64,000 nt of DNA from NCBI GenBank assembly GCA_001790855.1, contig MGDH01000038.1:31133-95132 (forward strand), given 5' to 3'. The notes under the pieces were generated by a model. The model was not told the origin of the DNA. It saw nothing but the letters and a program-made list of their open reading frames with translations, and made no database searches. Position 1 is the stretch's first letter. The number at the start of each line of letters is the position of its first letter. Positions 37,081 through 46,807 of this stretch are shown here, in pieces. A program made the position numbers and the translations under genes. The stretch comes from Candidatus Schekmanbacteria bacterium RIFCSPLOWO2_02_FULL_38_14 (lineage in GTDB: Bacteria; Schekmanbacteria; GWA2-38-11).

Positions 37081-38007
37081 TTAACTAAGTTTCATTCCTC
37101 CAATAATTTCCTTTATACTTCCTATCTTATTTTTAATCAGAAAGTTCTCAACACCATCAACAATTTCTTCAGAAACATTCGGGTTAACAAAATTTGCTGT
37201 TCCAATGCTTACTGCTGTTGCCCCTGCCAGGAAGAATTCAATTGCATCTTTATAATTTCCTATCCCTCCCATTCCAATCAACGGGATTTTGACCTTCTTG
37301 TAAACTGAAAACACCATATAAACTGCAACAGGTTTTATTGCAGGACCTGACAATCCCCCTGATATATTCCCTAATTTTGGCTTTCTGGTTTTTATATCAA
37401 TTGCCATTCCGTTTAAGGTATTTATGAGTGAAAGGGCATCAGCGCCTGCGTCCTCAGCAGCTATGGCAATCTCTGTTATGTCTGAGACATTAGGAGAAAG
37501 CTTGACTATTAACGGGAGCGAGACAGAGGCTTTTAGTCTTTTTATAAGGCTATAAGTCAGCTTTGGGTCTTTGCCAAAAGCTATGCCTCCTTTTTTTATG
37601 TTTGGACAGGAGATGTTTACCTCAAACCCGTGAACTCCTTCTTCGTTATCAATTTTTTGAGCAACTTCTATGTATTCTTTTTCCGAGTACCCAAAAATAT
37701 TCACCAGAACTTTTGTTTTATATTTCCTAAGCAGAGGAAGCTTTTCTTTTATGAATGCATCTGCGCCAATATTTTGAAGCCCTATTGAATTTAACATTCC
37801 TGCAGGGGTTTCGCATATTCTTGGCGGAAGATTCCCGTTGCATGGTTTTGATGATAGCCCTTTGACAGCAATTCCTCCAATCTTGTTCAAGTCAATGAAT
37901 TTTAGGTATTCTTCTCCGTACCCAAAAGTTCCTGAAGCAGTAATAACGGGGTTTTTAAATTTTATCCCCGCAATCTTAACGCTTAAATCGGGTTTAATCT
38001 TTTTCAT
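37081..38007 (-). CDS. pyrD: Dihydroorotate dehydrogenase B, catalytic subunit
   Basis: FMN enzyme oxidising dihydroorotate to orotate in pyrimidine synthesis; 308 residues, class 1B. VNISCPNIKKGG carries the catalytic Cys; LIVKLSPNVSD, NTLNGMAID and IPLIGMGGIGNYKDAIEF (FMN phosphate site) are present. It pairs with PyrK just upstream, the class 1B arrangement that uses NAD+. Last gene of pyrRBCKD. Confidence 0.96.
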   Translation of the reverse strand: MKKIKPDLSVKIAGIKFKNPVITASGTFGYGEEYLKFIDLNKIGGIAVKGLSSKPCNGNLPPRICETPAGMLNSIGLQNIGADAFIKEKLPLLRKYKTKVLVNIFGYSEKEYIEVAQKIDNEEGVHGFEVNISCPNIKKGGIAFGKDPKLTYSLIKRLKASVSLPLIVKLSPNVSDITEIAIAAEDAGADALSLINTLNGMAIDIKTRKPKLGNISGGLSGPAIKPVAVYMVFSVYKKVKIPLIGMGGIGNYKDAIEFFLAGATAVSIGTANFVNPNVSEEIVDGVENFLIKNKIGSIKEIIGGMKLS

Positions 38008-38015
38008 AATAAATT

Positions 38016-38156
38016 AATGACAAAGCTCAAAGTTCAAATGAATATCAAAGCTTTAAATCCAAAACTTTTGAATTGAATATTTAAAGATTGATATTAATTT
38101 TAACATTTTGTCATTTCAAATTTGTTTGTTATTTGGATTTTGTAATTTGTCATTTA
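38016..38156. repeat. TCAAA-family palindrome between pyrK and pyrD
   Basis: ATGACAAAGCTCAAAGTTCA on one side faces GTCATTTCAAATTTG...ATTTGTCATTT on the other. It separates genes that are normally adjacent or overlapping, so it was probably inserted into the operon. Confidence 0.7.
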
Positions 38157-38959
38157 CCTATCTGCTCCCAATCTATCTCTCCAGCATCAAACACCGGTCC
38201 ATCCTTGCAGACCATTTTGTATCTGCTTCCATTATCATTGTTCTCAATCTTTACAGCGCATCCAAGGCATACGCCAAATCCGCAAGCCATATTTGCTTCA
38301 AATGAAATCTGGCATGGGATTTCATATTCCTCAGCTACGGATGACACGACTTTTAACATATTGTTTGGTCCGCTTGCAAAAATTGAAGTTTTGCTTTTCT
38401 CCTTTGTAAGTGTTCTAAGCAGTTTTTCAAGCTGATTGTTTATCATTCCTTTTTCGCCAAGCGAGCCGTCTTCAGTTGCTATCAGTATTTTTGCCCCAAG
38501 ATTTTTAATTAGGTTTAAACATAAGATTTCACTTTTGTTTTTTGCTCCATAAAGAAAATGGATGTTTTTCTTTTTAATCCCTTTTTTTATGAGAGACCTT
38601 AATAAAAAAACCAATGGAGCTATTCCGATTCCTCCTGCTATTAAAACTGCAGATTCAAGACCATTGCCGGCATTGAATCCGTTTCCAAGAGGACCGAGGA
38701 TGTCAATATTATCTCCTTTTTTAAAACCGGTCATAATCTCGGTTCCCCTGCCTACTACTTTGTAAAGAAGCTCTAGGGAAGAAGAGTTTTTTATATCGTG
38801 AATACTCAAGGGTCTTCTCAGGAATGCATCGAAGTCGTTCCCAGTCCTGACCATCACAAACTGCCCGGGTTTTGCCTCTTGCGCAATTCCGGGGCAGGTT
38901 AGTTTCATTTCCCATGAGGTTGGGGATATTTTTTTGTTAGAAGTTATCTTAGCGTACAT
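38150..38959 (-). CDS. pyrK: Dihydroorotate dehydrogenase electron transfer subunit
   Basis: FAD and 2Fe-2S protein passing electrons from PyrD to NAD+; 269 residues. RRPLSIHD is the FAD motif, GGIGIAPLVFLLRSL the NAD ribose/phosphate motif, and the 2Fe-2S cluster uses CGFGVCLGCAVKI and YKMVCKDGP. The last codons run into the downstream repeat. The upstream 38960-39140 spacer holds two hairpins (CAGGTCAGGAGACCTG and GTATTGGGT...ACCCAATAC) but no gene. Confidence 0.95.
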   Translation of the reverse strand: MYAKITSNKKISPTSWEMKLTCPGIAQEAKPGQFVMVRTGNDFDAFLRRPLSIHDIKNSSSLELLYKVVGRGTEIMTGFKKGDNIDILGPLGNGFNAGNGLESAVLIAGGIGIAPLVFLLRSLIKKGIKKKNIHFLYGAKNKSEILCLNLIKNLGAKILIATEDGSLGEKGMINNQLEKLLRTLTKEKSKTSIFASGPNNMLKVVSSVAEEYEIPCQISFEANMACGFGVCLGCAVKIENNDNGSRYKMVCKDGPVFDAGEIDWEQIGK

Positions 38960-39140
38960 ACTAATATTTCACCTGAAAATGGCAGGTCAGGAGACCTGTC
39001 TCTACCCTGGGTAGTATTGGGTTTCCTGACCCAATACCTATTTTAATATTTCTTTTTATCATTGAAAGGTATAGGTTCCGGAAAGCAAACGGGAGGAGAA
39101 AGAAAACTTGCGTTAAATTCAAATTCACTTTGCAAAATAT

Positions 39141-40451
39141 CTAATCAGGTTCAGTAACAATCTTTCCCCCAACTATTGTCATAACCGGCTTTCCCCTGAA
39201 GTTCCATCCAATGAACGGAGAGTTTTTACTAATGGATTTAAACTCACGGGCGTCAACCTTATATTCTTTTTCAAGGTCAAGTATTGTAATGTCTGCATCC
39301 TTTCCAACAGAAAGAGTTCCTTTGTCAAGACTCAGGATTTTAGCAGGATTTACAGTAAAGCAGATTATTAACGTTTTTAAATCAAGTAATTTTTTATTGA
39401 CTAAACTTAAAGCCAGTGAAACCTCTGTTTCAAGCCCTATGATTCCAAATGGTGCATTCTTGAACTCCACGTCCTTTTCAGCTAAAAGATGAGGGGCGTG
39501 GTCAGAGACTATGGCGTCAATTGTCCCATCCTGCAACCCTTTAATAAGCGCATCAATATCCTTCTGGGTTCTAAGGGGCGGTTTCATCTTGTAATTTGTA
39601 TCAAATGACCTTATCGCGTCGTCAGTCAGTATTAGGTGGTGTATGGCTACATCTGCTGTCACTTTAAAACCAAGGCTCTTTGCCTGTCTGACAAGGGCAA
39701 CTGAACCTGCTGTGCTTATATGAGTTAAATGCAGATGCATACCTGTCATACGGGAAAGCATTATATCTCTTGCAACAATGATATCTTCCGCAATATCCGG
39801 AATCCCTTTCATTCCAAGTTCTGTTGCAACAAACCCCTCATTCATAACCCCGTTTTCTGAAAGTCTTTCATCCTCGCAGTGAGACATTATTGGCAAGGAA
39901 AACATTTTTGCATATTCCATTGCCCTTCGCAGAAGTTCACTGTTATGCACTGATTTTCCGTCGTCTGAGAGGGCAACGCACCCTGCCTCAGCTAACTCCC
40001 CGATTTCTGAAAGCTGTTCACCTTCCTGTTTTTTTGTGATGCTTCCAACAGGAAAGACATTGACAAAACCTTCTTTTTTCGCCTTTGAAATTATATAATC
40101 AGTAACAGCTTTATTATCGTTAACCGGGTCGGTGTTTGGCATGCATGCAATTGATGTAAACCCGCCGTGGGCTGCTGCAAGAGTTCCCGTTCTGATAGTC
40201 TCCTCATCTTCTCTGCCAGGCTCCCTCAGGTGGGTATGTATGTCAATAAAGCCGGGACAGACGAGTTTGCCTGAGGCATCAATTTTCTTTGTATCACTCA
40301 GCTTGCCAGAAGCTATTTTCTTAGCTTCATCTTTCAGGGTAATATTCTTGCTTAACTTGGAAATTTTTCCGTCAATTACAAGAACATCAATATAGTCATC
40401 AATTTTATTGTATGGGTCAATTACCCTTCCATTTTTAATTAGTAGATTCAC
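39141..40451 (-). CDS. pyrC: Dihydroorotase
   Basis: Zinc amidohydrolase closing carbamoyl aspartate to dihydroorotate; 436 residues, type I (PyrC class Ib). [13 protein letters not shown] supplies metal His residues and substrate Arg; MSHCEDE, HLTHIST and VSDHAPH supply further ligands and the catalytic Asp. The start overlaps pyrB by 17 bases, consistent with translational coupling. Confidence 0.96.
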   Translation of the reverse strand: MNLLIKNGRVIDPYNKIDDYIDVLVIDGKISKLSKNITLKDEAKKIASGKLSDTKKIDASGKLVCPGFIDIHTHLREPGREDEETIRTGTLAAAHGGFTSIACMPNTDPVNDNKAVTDYIISKAKKEGFVNVFPVGSITKKQEGEQLSEIGELAEAGCVALSDDGKSVHNSELLRRAMEYAKMFSLPIMSHCEDERLSENGVMNEGFVATELGMKGIPDIAEDIIVARDIMLSRMTGMHLHLTHISTAGSVALVRQAKSLGFKVTADVAIHHLILTDDAIRSFDTNYKMKPPLRTQKDIDALIKGLQDGTIDAIVSDHAPHLLAEKDVEFKNAPFGIIGLETEVSLALSLVNKKLLDLKTLIICFTVNPAKILSLDKGTLSVGKDADITILDLEKEYKVDAREFKSISKNSPFIGWNFRGKPVMTIVGGKIVTEPD

Positions 40452-41376
40452 TTTCTTCCCTTCCTCCCAAAAGGAGATAAAGTATTGCCATTCTCACTGC
40501 AATTCCGTTTGTTACCTGTTCAAGGATGACCGAATATGGTCCGTCTGCCACTTCTGAATCAAGTTCAATCCCGCGGTTTATTGGACCGGGGTGCATAATT
40601 ATGAGGTCACTTTTTGCATCCTTCAATTTATCCTTGTTCAATCCAAAAATCCTTGAATATTCCCTGATAGACGGGAATAGGTTTTGTGTCATCCGCTCAA
40701 GCTGGATTCTCAGCATTATTATTACATCACATTCAGGTATCACATCTTCCAGCCTGTAAGAGACTTTCACTCCCATTTTCTCAATATCTGCAGGTATTAA
40801 AGTTGCAGGTCCGACAACCGTAACAGAAGCCCCAAGCTTTAAAAGCGCATAGATATCTGACCTTGCGACCCTGCTATGGGTAATATCACCAACAATTGCG
40901 ACTTTAAGCCCTGCTATCTTTTTTTTCTTTTCCCTGATTGTAAAAAGGTCAAGGAGAGCCTGCGAGGGATGTTCATGGGCACCGTCACCGGCATTTACAA
41001 TAGCAGGTCTCAGGCTTTTTGCCAGTATTTCGGGTGCACCTGAATGAGGGTGCCTGATTATAATAATATCAGGATTCATTGCCTCAATATTCTTTCCGGT
41101 ATCCTTCAGTGTTTCGCCTTTTGTAACGCTGCTTATAGCAGTTGCTATGCTGATAATATCTGCGCTTAGCCTTTTTGCTGCAAGCTCAAAGGATGTCCTT
41201 GTCCTGGTGCTTGCCTCGTAAAAAAGGTTTACAATTGTCCTGCCCCTTAGGGTTGGAACTTTTTTGATGTCCCTTGTTGAAACCTCCTTTAAAGATTCAG
41301 CAGTATCAAGTATCAGGTTTATTTCTTCAGCTGTCAGATCTCTTATACCTATTAAATCTTTGCGGCGAAGTCTCAT
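40435..41376 (-). CDS. pyrB: Aspartate carbamoyltransferase catalytic subunit
   Basis: Condenses carbamoyl phosphate with aspartate; 313 residues. The carbamoyl phosphate loop is [30 protein letters not shown] binds carbamoyl phosphate, and the aspartate loop is [10 protein letters not shown]. No PyrI regulatory subunit is seen; control is more likely by PyrR. The start immediately follows the pyrR stop. Confidence 0.96.
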   Translation of the reverse strand: MRLRRKDLIGIRDLTAEEINLILDTAESLKEVSTRDIKKVPTLRGRTIVNLFYEASTRTRTSFELAAKRLSADIISIATAISSVTKGETLKDTGKNIEAMNPDIIIIRHPHSGAPEILAKSLRPAIVNAGDGAHEHPSQALLDLFTIREKKKKIAGLKVAIVGDITHSRVARSDIYALLKLGASVTVVGPATLIPADIEKMGVKVSYRLEDVIPECDVIIMLRIQLERMTQNLFPSIREYSRIFGLNKDKLKDAKSDLIIMHPGPINRGIELDSEVADGPYSVILEQVTNGIAVRMAILYLLLGGREESESTN

Positions 41377-41925
41377 CTATTTCCTTTCTTCTCCTAAAAC
41401 AACCCTGTCTATTCCATCCGTTTCCAAAAGCTGAACCTGAATCTTTTCCTCTCTTGTTGTTGGCAGCTCTCTTCCGACAAAATTAGCCTGAATTGGCAAT
41501 TCCCTGTTGCCACGGTCTATTAAAACAGCTAACCTGACAAACCTTGGTCTTCCCAAATCAATTATTGCATCAAGGGCTGCTCTTATTGTCCTTCCGGTGA
41601 ATAACACATCATCAATAAGTACGATGGTTTTGTCTGTAATTGAAAAGGGGATTTCAGTTTTTTGAAGTCTTGGGTGATCTTCACTGATTCCTATATCATC
41701 CCTGTAAAGGGTAATGTCAATTACGCCAATAGGGACTTTTATTTTTTCTATGTCTTCAATCTTCAGGGCAATCCTTTTTGCCAGATGTATTCCCCTTGTC
41801 CTGATTCCAATAAGGGCAAGGTTCAAAGCGCCCTTATTCTTTTCAAGAATTTCGTGGGTTATCCTTGTTATTGCTCTTTCAACGCTCTGGCTGTTTAAAA
41901 GCTCTCTTTTTTCAATAAAAGCCAT
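41377..41925 (-). CDS. pyrR: PyrR bifunctional regulator / uracil phosphoribosyltransferase
   Basis: UMP-sensing RNA-binding attenuation protein of pyr operons, with weak UPRT activity; 182 residues from MAFIEKRELL. The PRPP loop is IVLIDDVLFTGRTIRAAL. A further in-frame ATG at 41943 adds six codons; neither has a strong SD, and the shorter form fits the family better. I could not find a convincing PyrR-binding loop plus terminator in the short leader, so the control mode here is unproven. Confidence 0.93.
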   Translation of the reverse strand: MAFIEKRELLNSQSVERAITRITHEILEKNKGALNLALIGIRTRGIHLAKRIALKIEDIEKIKVPIGVIDITLYRDDIGISEDHPRLQKTEIPFSITDKTIVLIDDVLFTGRTIRAALDAIIDLGRPRFVRLAVLIDRGNRELPIQANFVGRELPTTREEKIQVQLLETDGIDRVVLGEERK

Positions 41926-41955
41926 GTTATATATTAGCCCCATTTTTTGGGTCTA

Positions 41956-41983
41956 ATTATCATATAGAGCTTTAAAAATGCAA
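41956..41983 (-). promoter_or_regulatory. Candidate promoter of the pyr operon
   Basis: TTGCAT (41983-41978), 16-base spacer, GATAAT (41961-41956), about 30 bases before pyrR. A small CCC...GGG hairpin (GACCC/GGGGC) lies between it and the ATG. Pattern-based. Confidence 0.4.
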
Positions 41984-42143
41984 GAATTTTTCTTTTCTGT
42001 GCCTTTTTTCTCTAATAAGTGCAACTGATTTTTCTGCTGTCAGAAACCTTCCTGAAATCACCTTGACAACATCTGGAACTAGTGTAATTATTGGAGCCCT
42101 GACAGGTGGAATTTGAACTATTGCGGAGGTTTTGAGCAAAGAA

Positions 42144-43916
42144 ATGATAAAAAAATCTATTTGGTTAGCACCAATACTGGTTTTATTCTTATCACTTGTT
42201 TCCTGCCAGATTTTTAATGAAATGAGAATAAAGGCAGAGAGTAACCTTTTCAGAGAAACCACTTTATCCATTGAACAAGGGGAGATAGAGAGGGCAAAAA
42301 CTCTCCTTGAAGAATTTAGCAGAAAATATCCACAAAGCCCGAAGCTTGCCGCGCTCAATTTTCTGATATCCAAGAAACTCTATCAGAACAAAAAGAATGA
42401 TGAAGCGCTTTTTTATATAAGCCGGGTGTCAGGGAAAGAGATTGATATTTCCATCAAGGGAGATTTTTTTGAAACTTATGGAAAAATATATACTGCAAAA
42501 GGAAATGCCTACAAAGGCATCATCAATTTCTTAAATGCCCTGCAATATACTCCTTCCGAGAAGAAGAAAAAAGAGATAAATGGTTTTATAACTGATGCAA
42601 TTGATAAAAAGGCAACAGTAGGAGAGCTTGAAAAAATAATAGGCAGTTTTGGGAGCAGGTTTCCTTCTGATGAAGCAATTCTAAGGCTTTCAAAGCTAAA
42701 GTTATACTCAGGTGATGAGCTTGAGAGCATCGGGCTTCTTGAAAAATTTATAAATTCTTTCCCTTCACATCCTAAATTGCCGGAAACAAAGAAACTCTTA
42801 CAGGATGTAAAAAAAGGACTTGGATATAACAAGAATCTAATTGGATGTATTCTTCCTCTTTCAGGCAAGTATGCAAAATTTGGAGAATGGGTTAAAAATG
42901 GAATTCTCACAGCAATTAATCAAAAGGGAGGAGAGGTTTTTGGAAGGCAGATTGACCTTATCTTTAAAGATTCTGAGGGAAGCCCTCAGAAAGCAGCAGA
43001 TGCGCTTAGAGAGTTAGCAGAAAGGTATAAACCCATAGCAATAATCGGTCCTGTGAGGTCTTTTTCTGTTAAAGCCTGCGCAAAGGCTGTAAATAAATTT
43101 AAAATCCCATTGATTTCTCCAACTGCTGATGACGAGGATATAGCAAACTTAAGCCCTTATATTTTCAGAAATGCCCTTACTCCCAAAATGCAGGGTGAAG
43201 CAATGGCTTTATACAGCATTAATAAACTGGGCATGAAAAATTTTGCAATTATCTATCCTGAAAATTTCTATGGCAGGAACCTTAACAAGTATTTCACAGA
43301 GAAGGTAAATGAACTTGGCGGGAATATTATAGCTGAAGAAAGTTACAACCCAGATGAAAACGACTTTCAGATGCAGGCTTTAAGAATCAAGGAAAAACAG
43401 GATGCTATTGCTCCAATTGACGGAATATACCTGCCGGGATTTTTTGATAGGGTTGCGCTGATAATACCTCATCTTTATTTTCAGGGAGTTCAGGGTATAA
43501 GGTTTCTTGGAAGTAATGGATGGGATTCAAATACAGGCGGCATTGACGGGACATCAAAAAAAATAATAGATATGGTTGAGGAAAGAGCATCTCTTGAGGG
43601 CGCTGTTTTTACTGATGGCTTCTATTCTGACAGCAAGAATCCTCAAGTGCAGGAGTTTGTTAAAGCTTACAAAGAGGCTTTTGATTCTAATCCTAATTTC
43701 TATGCTGCACAGAGCTATGACGCTACTTGTATTTTGATAAATCTGCTAAAATCAGGGACAATAACAAGAGAAGCAGTAAGGGAGGGTCTTGCCTCTTTAA
43801 GAAATTTTAATGGAGTTTCAGGTGTAACTACAATACTTCCAACAGGAGATTCAGAGAAGAAATTGTTTTTCATCAGAATAACAAATGGAGATTTTGAAGA
43901 AATAAACAGTGAATAA
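42144..43916 (+). CDS. LpoA-like lipoprotein: TPR segment plus Peripla_BP_6 domain
   Basis: A lipoprotein of about 590 residues. Signal IWLAPILVLFLSLVSC with lipidated Cys, an N-terminal TPR-like helical region (LSIEQGEIERAKTLLEEFSR to about residue 230), then a periplasmic ligand-binding fold of the Leu/Ile/Val type (LIGCILPLSGKYAKFGEWVK, AIIGPVRSFSVKACA, PLISPTADDED, YAAQSYDAT). This order matches the penicillin-binding-protein activator LpoA, so control of peptidoglycan synthesis is plausible; an amino-acid-receptor role is the alternative. The ATG at 42144 is preferred over a TTG at 42132 that is too close to the SD GGAGG. Confidence 0.8.
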   Translation: MIKKSIWLAPILVLFLSLVSCQIFNEMRIKAESNLFRETTLSIEQGEIERAKTLLEEFSRKYPQSPKLAALNFLISKKLYQNKKNDEALFYISRVSGKEIDISIKGDFFETYGKIYTAKGNAYKGIINFLNALQYTPSEKKKKEINGFITDAIDKKATVGELEKIIGSFGSRFPSDEAILRLSKLKLYSGDELESIGLLEKFINSFPSHPKLPETKKLLQDVKKGLGYNKNLIGCILPLSGKYAKFGEWVKNGILTAINQKGGEVFGRQIDLIFKDSEGSPQKAADALRELAERYKPIAIIGPVRSFSVKACAKAVNKFKIPLISPTADDEDIANLSPYIFRNALTPKMQGEAMALYSINKLGMKNFAIIYPENFYGRNLNKYFTEKVNELGGNIIAEESYNPDENDFQMQALRIKEKQDAIAPIDGIYLPGFFDRVALIIPHLYFQGVQGIRFLGSNGWDSNTGGIDGTSKKIIDMVEERASLEGAVFTDGFYSDSKNPQVQEFVKAYKEAFDSNPNFYAAQSYDATCILINLLKSGTITREAVREGLASLRNFNGVSGVTTILPTGDSEKKLFFIRITNGDFEEINSE

Positions 43917-44040
43917 GGGTTCAAGGAGTCAAGGGTTCAAGGGGTCAAGGATTATAGTGTAATTCAAAATTGAAAATCATGATTTTGACATTTAATTTTA
44001 TTCACCTTGAACCCTCGAATCCTTGACCCCTTGAACCCTT
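43915..44040. repeat. TTGAACCC-family palindrome
   Basis: AAGGGTTCAAGG at the left end is exactly inverted at the right end (CCTTGAACCCTT with one variation in flanks). Internal units AGGGGTCAAGGATT and AATCCTTGACCCCTT pair as well. The left end overlaps the stop codon of the LpoA-like gene. Half copies occur at 53939-53970 and 63632-63656. Confidence 0.75.
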
Positions 44041-44067
44041 AACAGAACTAATGAAAGGAGAATTTTA

Positions 44068-45393
44068 ATGGCTGATATTTTGCCGTTCAAAGGGGTTATT
44101 TACAATAAGGAAAAAATTAAAGAGATAGAAAAAGTTGTAACTCCTCCATATGATGTAATATCAAAGGATGAGCAGGAACAGTTCTACAACCTTAACCCTT
44201 ATAATGTGATAAGGATTACCCTTGGAAAAAATCTTGCCGGGGATAATGAGAAAGAAAACAAATATACAAGGGCAGCAGATTATCTTCAGCAATGGCTTGC
44301 AAATGGAATACTTGTAAAAGAAAGCAATGATGCAATATATGTATATGAACAAAAATATACTGTTAAAAACGGCGGATCAAAGACAAGAATGGGATTTATC
44401 GCACTGACCCCTCTTCAGGATTTTAGCAGTAAAAAGATACTGCCCCACGAGAATACGCTCTCAAAGCCAAAAGAGGACAGGCTTCAGCTTATGCGCGCCT
44501 GCAATGGGAACCTGTGCCAGGTTTTTGCCCTCTATTTTGATGAAAAGAAAAAGACTGACGAAGTCCTTGAAGAGGCTTCCAAGCTCAAGCCTCTTTTTGA
44601 TTTTACTGATGGAAGCGGAATTTCCCATAGATTCTGGTCATTTAAAGATAAAGAAAAAATCGGACTGATACAAAAAGCTATGGATGGAAAAAAGCTTTTA
44701 ATTGCTGACGGGCATCACCGCTATGAAACGGCTCTGAATTACAGGAATGAAAAGAGGCAGAAATCAAAGAACTTAACTGGAGAAGAACCCTTTAACTACA
44801 TAGCCATGATGTTTGTAAATGCTGAAAGCGAGGGGTTAACGATCTTCCCGACCCACAGAGTGGTTAATAACCTCAATGATTTTAACGCAGATAAAATATT
44901 AAAAAAATTAGGAGAATATTTTGCTGTAAAAGGTTTTGACTACAGAGAGAGTGAAAAAGAAAATTTGTTTAAAAAACTTTCTGAAGCAGGAGAAAAAAAC
45001 CCGTCCTTTGGAATGTTCATTAAGGGTTCAGATAAGTTTTATCTTCTTACCCTTGATAATAAAAAGCTTATAGATGGGCTGTTTCCTGAAAATACTCACT
45101 CTGAATGGAAAGAGCTTGATGTGGTAATTCTCCATACCGTTGTAATTGAGAATATCCTTGGAATCAGCAGGGAGAATCAGGCAGGAGAGAAAAATATAAT
45201 CTATGTAAAGCTTGAAAAGGAAGCGATTAAGAAAGTAAAAGAGGGAGAAGCCCAGATAGCGTTTCTCCTTAACCCTACAAGGGTATCACAGGTTAAAAAT
45301 GCGGCTCTAAAGGGTCTGAGGATGCCGCAGAAATCAACCTTTTTCTACCCAAAACTTCTCACAGGGCTTGTGATGAATCTGTTTGAGGATTAG
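44068..45393 (+). CDS. DUF1015 family protein
   Basis: A 441-residue cytoplasmic protein of the widely conserved DUF1015 family. It begins ADILPFKGVIYNKEKIKEIE with VVTPPYDVIS, and has the signature LLIADGHHRYETALNYR. Family members are often annotated as SpoOJ/ParA/ParB/RepB-like without firm biochemistry. Length is normal; SD is GAAAGGAG. No informative neighbours. Confidence 0.9.
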   Translation: MADILPFKGVIYNKEKIKEIEKVVTPPYDVISKDEQEQFYNLNPYNVIRITLGKNLAGDNEKENKYTRAADYLQQWLANGILVKESNDAIYVYEQKYTVKNGGSKTRMGFIALTPLQDFSSKKILPHENTLSKPKEDRLQLMRACNGNLCQVFALYFDEKKKTDEVLEEASKLKPLFDFTDGSGISHRFWSFKDKEKIGLIQKAMDGKKLLIADGHHRYETALNYRNEKRQKSKNLTGEEPFNYIAMMFVNAESEGLTIFPTHRVVNNLNDFNADKILKKLGEYFAVKGFDYRESEKENLFKKLSEAGEKNPSFGMFIKGSDKFYLLTLDNKKLIDGLFPENTHSEWKELDVVILHTVVIENILGISRENQAGEKNIIYVKLEKEAIKKVKEGEAQIAFLLNPTRVSQVKNAALKGLRMPQKSTFFYPKLLTGLVMNLFED

Positions 45394-45495
45394 GACATGC
45401 GTTTTCTAATTCTTCCCTCTTGGCTTTTCCCTTATTGTGTTTTTAATCAAATTTCCCCTCAACCTCACCTTCTTCCCTTTCAGACTGTGTCAGAA

Positions 45496-45574
45496 TGTAG
45501 CCGCAACCTTTAGGTTGCGAATAAAATTCTTTTAATATCAATGAGTTTAGCGCAAGCTGAAGCCTGCGGCTACA
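45496..45574. repeat. TGTAGCCGCA inverted-repeat pair
   Basis: TGTAGCCGCAACCTTTAGGT (45496 onwards, 24 bases) and its imperfect inverse ending GCCTGCGGCTACA (45551-45574) flank 31 bases in the DUF1015-osmC spacer. No gene in the spacer. Confidence 0.75.
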
Positions 45575-45581
45575 AAGTTCT

Positions 45582-45971
45582 TTATTTCGACAAATTAATT
45601 TCTATCTTTGGCTGATGATGGATTGTGTTATGAATCAGACAATGTTCGGCAACTTTGAGAAGCGCGGCTTTTCTCTTTCCAACATCTTCAGGTAATTTAA
45701 TATCAACCTTTATTTCTCCAATCCTGTCTGGGTTTTTAGCCTTTTCCCATTTTACATTAATTGCCATCCCTTCTGTTTTGATTCCAGCATTCTTGCAGTA
45801 TGCAAGGACATAGACTCCTATGCAGGAACCAAGCGAGGCAATGAAAAGCTCCGGAGGGGTTGGTCCCTCGTCTTTGCCGTCATTGTCAAGGGGCTGGTCT
45901 ATGACAATATTATGACTTCTGCACGGGGCAACAAACTTCTTTCCGCCTTTATAGGATATAGTCATTTCCAT
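45582..45971 (-). CDS. OsmC-family peroxide-reducing protein
   Basis: A 129-residue OsmC/Ohr fold protein. The two peroxidatic Cys are in SLGSCIGVYVLAYC and KVAEHCLIHNTI, and GPTPPELFIASLG is typical. It reduces organic peroxides or persulfides in the cytoplasm. The downstream end lies just after the TGTAGCCGCA repeat. A ferritin-like gene upstream fits an oxidative-stress context. Confidence 0.9.
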   Translation of the reverse strand: MEMTISYKGGKKFVAPCRSHNIVIDQPLDNDGKDEGPTPPELFIASLGSCIGVYVLAYCKNAGIKTEGMAINVKWEKAKNPDRIGEIKVDIKLPEDVGKRKAALLKVAEHCLIHNTIHHQPKIEINLSK

Positions 45972-46021
45972 GATATTATCCTCTTTCTTATGGTGAAATT
46001 TTATATATGGATTTTTATCTC

Positions 46022-46483
46022 CTATGATTTATCAAATATCACTGAATAGCTCTTCTGCAAAGAAGTCAAATGTTCCTTTTCAAACTCAACAAGTTGTTTA
46101 AAGAATTTTTTATCCTCATTACTGCTTACCATCCTGCCCAATTCAGTATAATAATTCACAGCCGCTTCTTCCATTTTAATCCCTATTTCCAGAGCCTCTT
46201 TGTCTGAAATCCTAGACTGGGCAATTTTTTTTAGGGATGGCAGATCTGTACCGGGCATTGCCACTGGTGTCAGTTCTTCAATATCCCAGTCCTCATCCAT
46301 TTTCTCGAGTAATTTCTTTAAAGCAAGCTGATGGTCAACCTCTTCCTGCGTTAATCTTAAAAAAATCTTTTTTGCCTTTAAATCCTTTGCCCTCTGGCTT
46401 GCTCCAAGATAAAATTCATATCCCCATTTTTCTGCCTGTATTGCCCTTATCAATTCCTGTATTGCAAGTTCATTTTTTCCCAT
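46022..46483 (-). CDS. Ferritin-like / rubrerythrin-type diiron protein
   Basis: About 153 residues, four-helix bundle without a rubredoxin domain. The two halves carry the diiron pattern: LIRAIQAEKWGYEFY with LTQEEVDHQLALKK, and GIKMEEAAVNYYTELG with LVEFEKEHLTSLQ. Likely peroxide reduction or iron binding. The ATG at 46483 follows AAAGGA; the TTG five codons upstream would remove that SD. Confidence 0.82.
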   Translation of the reverse strand: MGKNELAIQELIRAIQAEKWGYEFYLGASQRAKDLKAKKIFLRLTQEEVDHQLALKKLLEKMDEDWDIEELTPVAMPGTDLPSLKKIAQSRISDKEALEIGIKMEEAAVNYYTELGRMVSSNEDKKFFKQLVEFEKEHLTSLQKSYSVIFDKS

Positions 46484-46623
46484 TTCAATTCCTTTCAAAT
46501 TTATCTAAGGTATATTTAATGGATATATTCTTTAAATGCAAATAGATTTTTAATGGTTTAAAGTTGGCAGGGAGTTATTATAATGGATGTAACCAGCCTG
46601 TTGAAAAACTTGCAACATTGTTA

Positions 46624-46741
46624 TCATTGCGAAGGGCTTTAGCCCTGAAGCAACCTCACTCGGGATAAACTCCGCAATCTCAGTCTTATGCAAATCAATG
46701 AATTGGAGATTGCCGCGTCGCTGTTGCTCCTCGCAATGACA
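46624..46741. repeat. TCATTGCGAAGGGC element, copy 1
   Basis: Nearly identical to 62335-62452 (TCATTGCGAAGGGCTTTAGC, ACTCGGGATAAACTCCGCAA, GAGATTGCCGCGTCGCTGTT). It is enclosed by a second, weaker inverted pair CTGTTGAAAAA (left, about 46600) and TTTTCCAACAG (right, about 46754). The whole 46499-46807 spacer holds no gene. Confidence 0.8.
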
Positions 46742-46807
46742 CCGAATAGGCACTTTTCCAACAGCATGGGGAAATTGTATTTTGTTCAGATGAAAAATAT
46801 TTGGAGT

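Noticed and set aside
41926-42131. PyrR attenuator in the pyr leader
   Set aside because: Only a tiny CCC/GGG hairpin is present and no terminator or binding-loop consensus could be made out.
41972-42373. Minus-strand frame of 133 codons opposite the LpoA-like gene start
   Set aside because: It is antisense to a well-supported lipoprotein gene, has no recognisable domain and no SD.
43915-44040. Possible CRISPR-like or tandem array from repeated TTCAAGG units
   Set aside because: Units are arranged as one inverted pair with variable spacing, not direct repeats with unique spacers.
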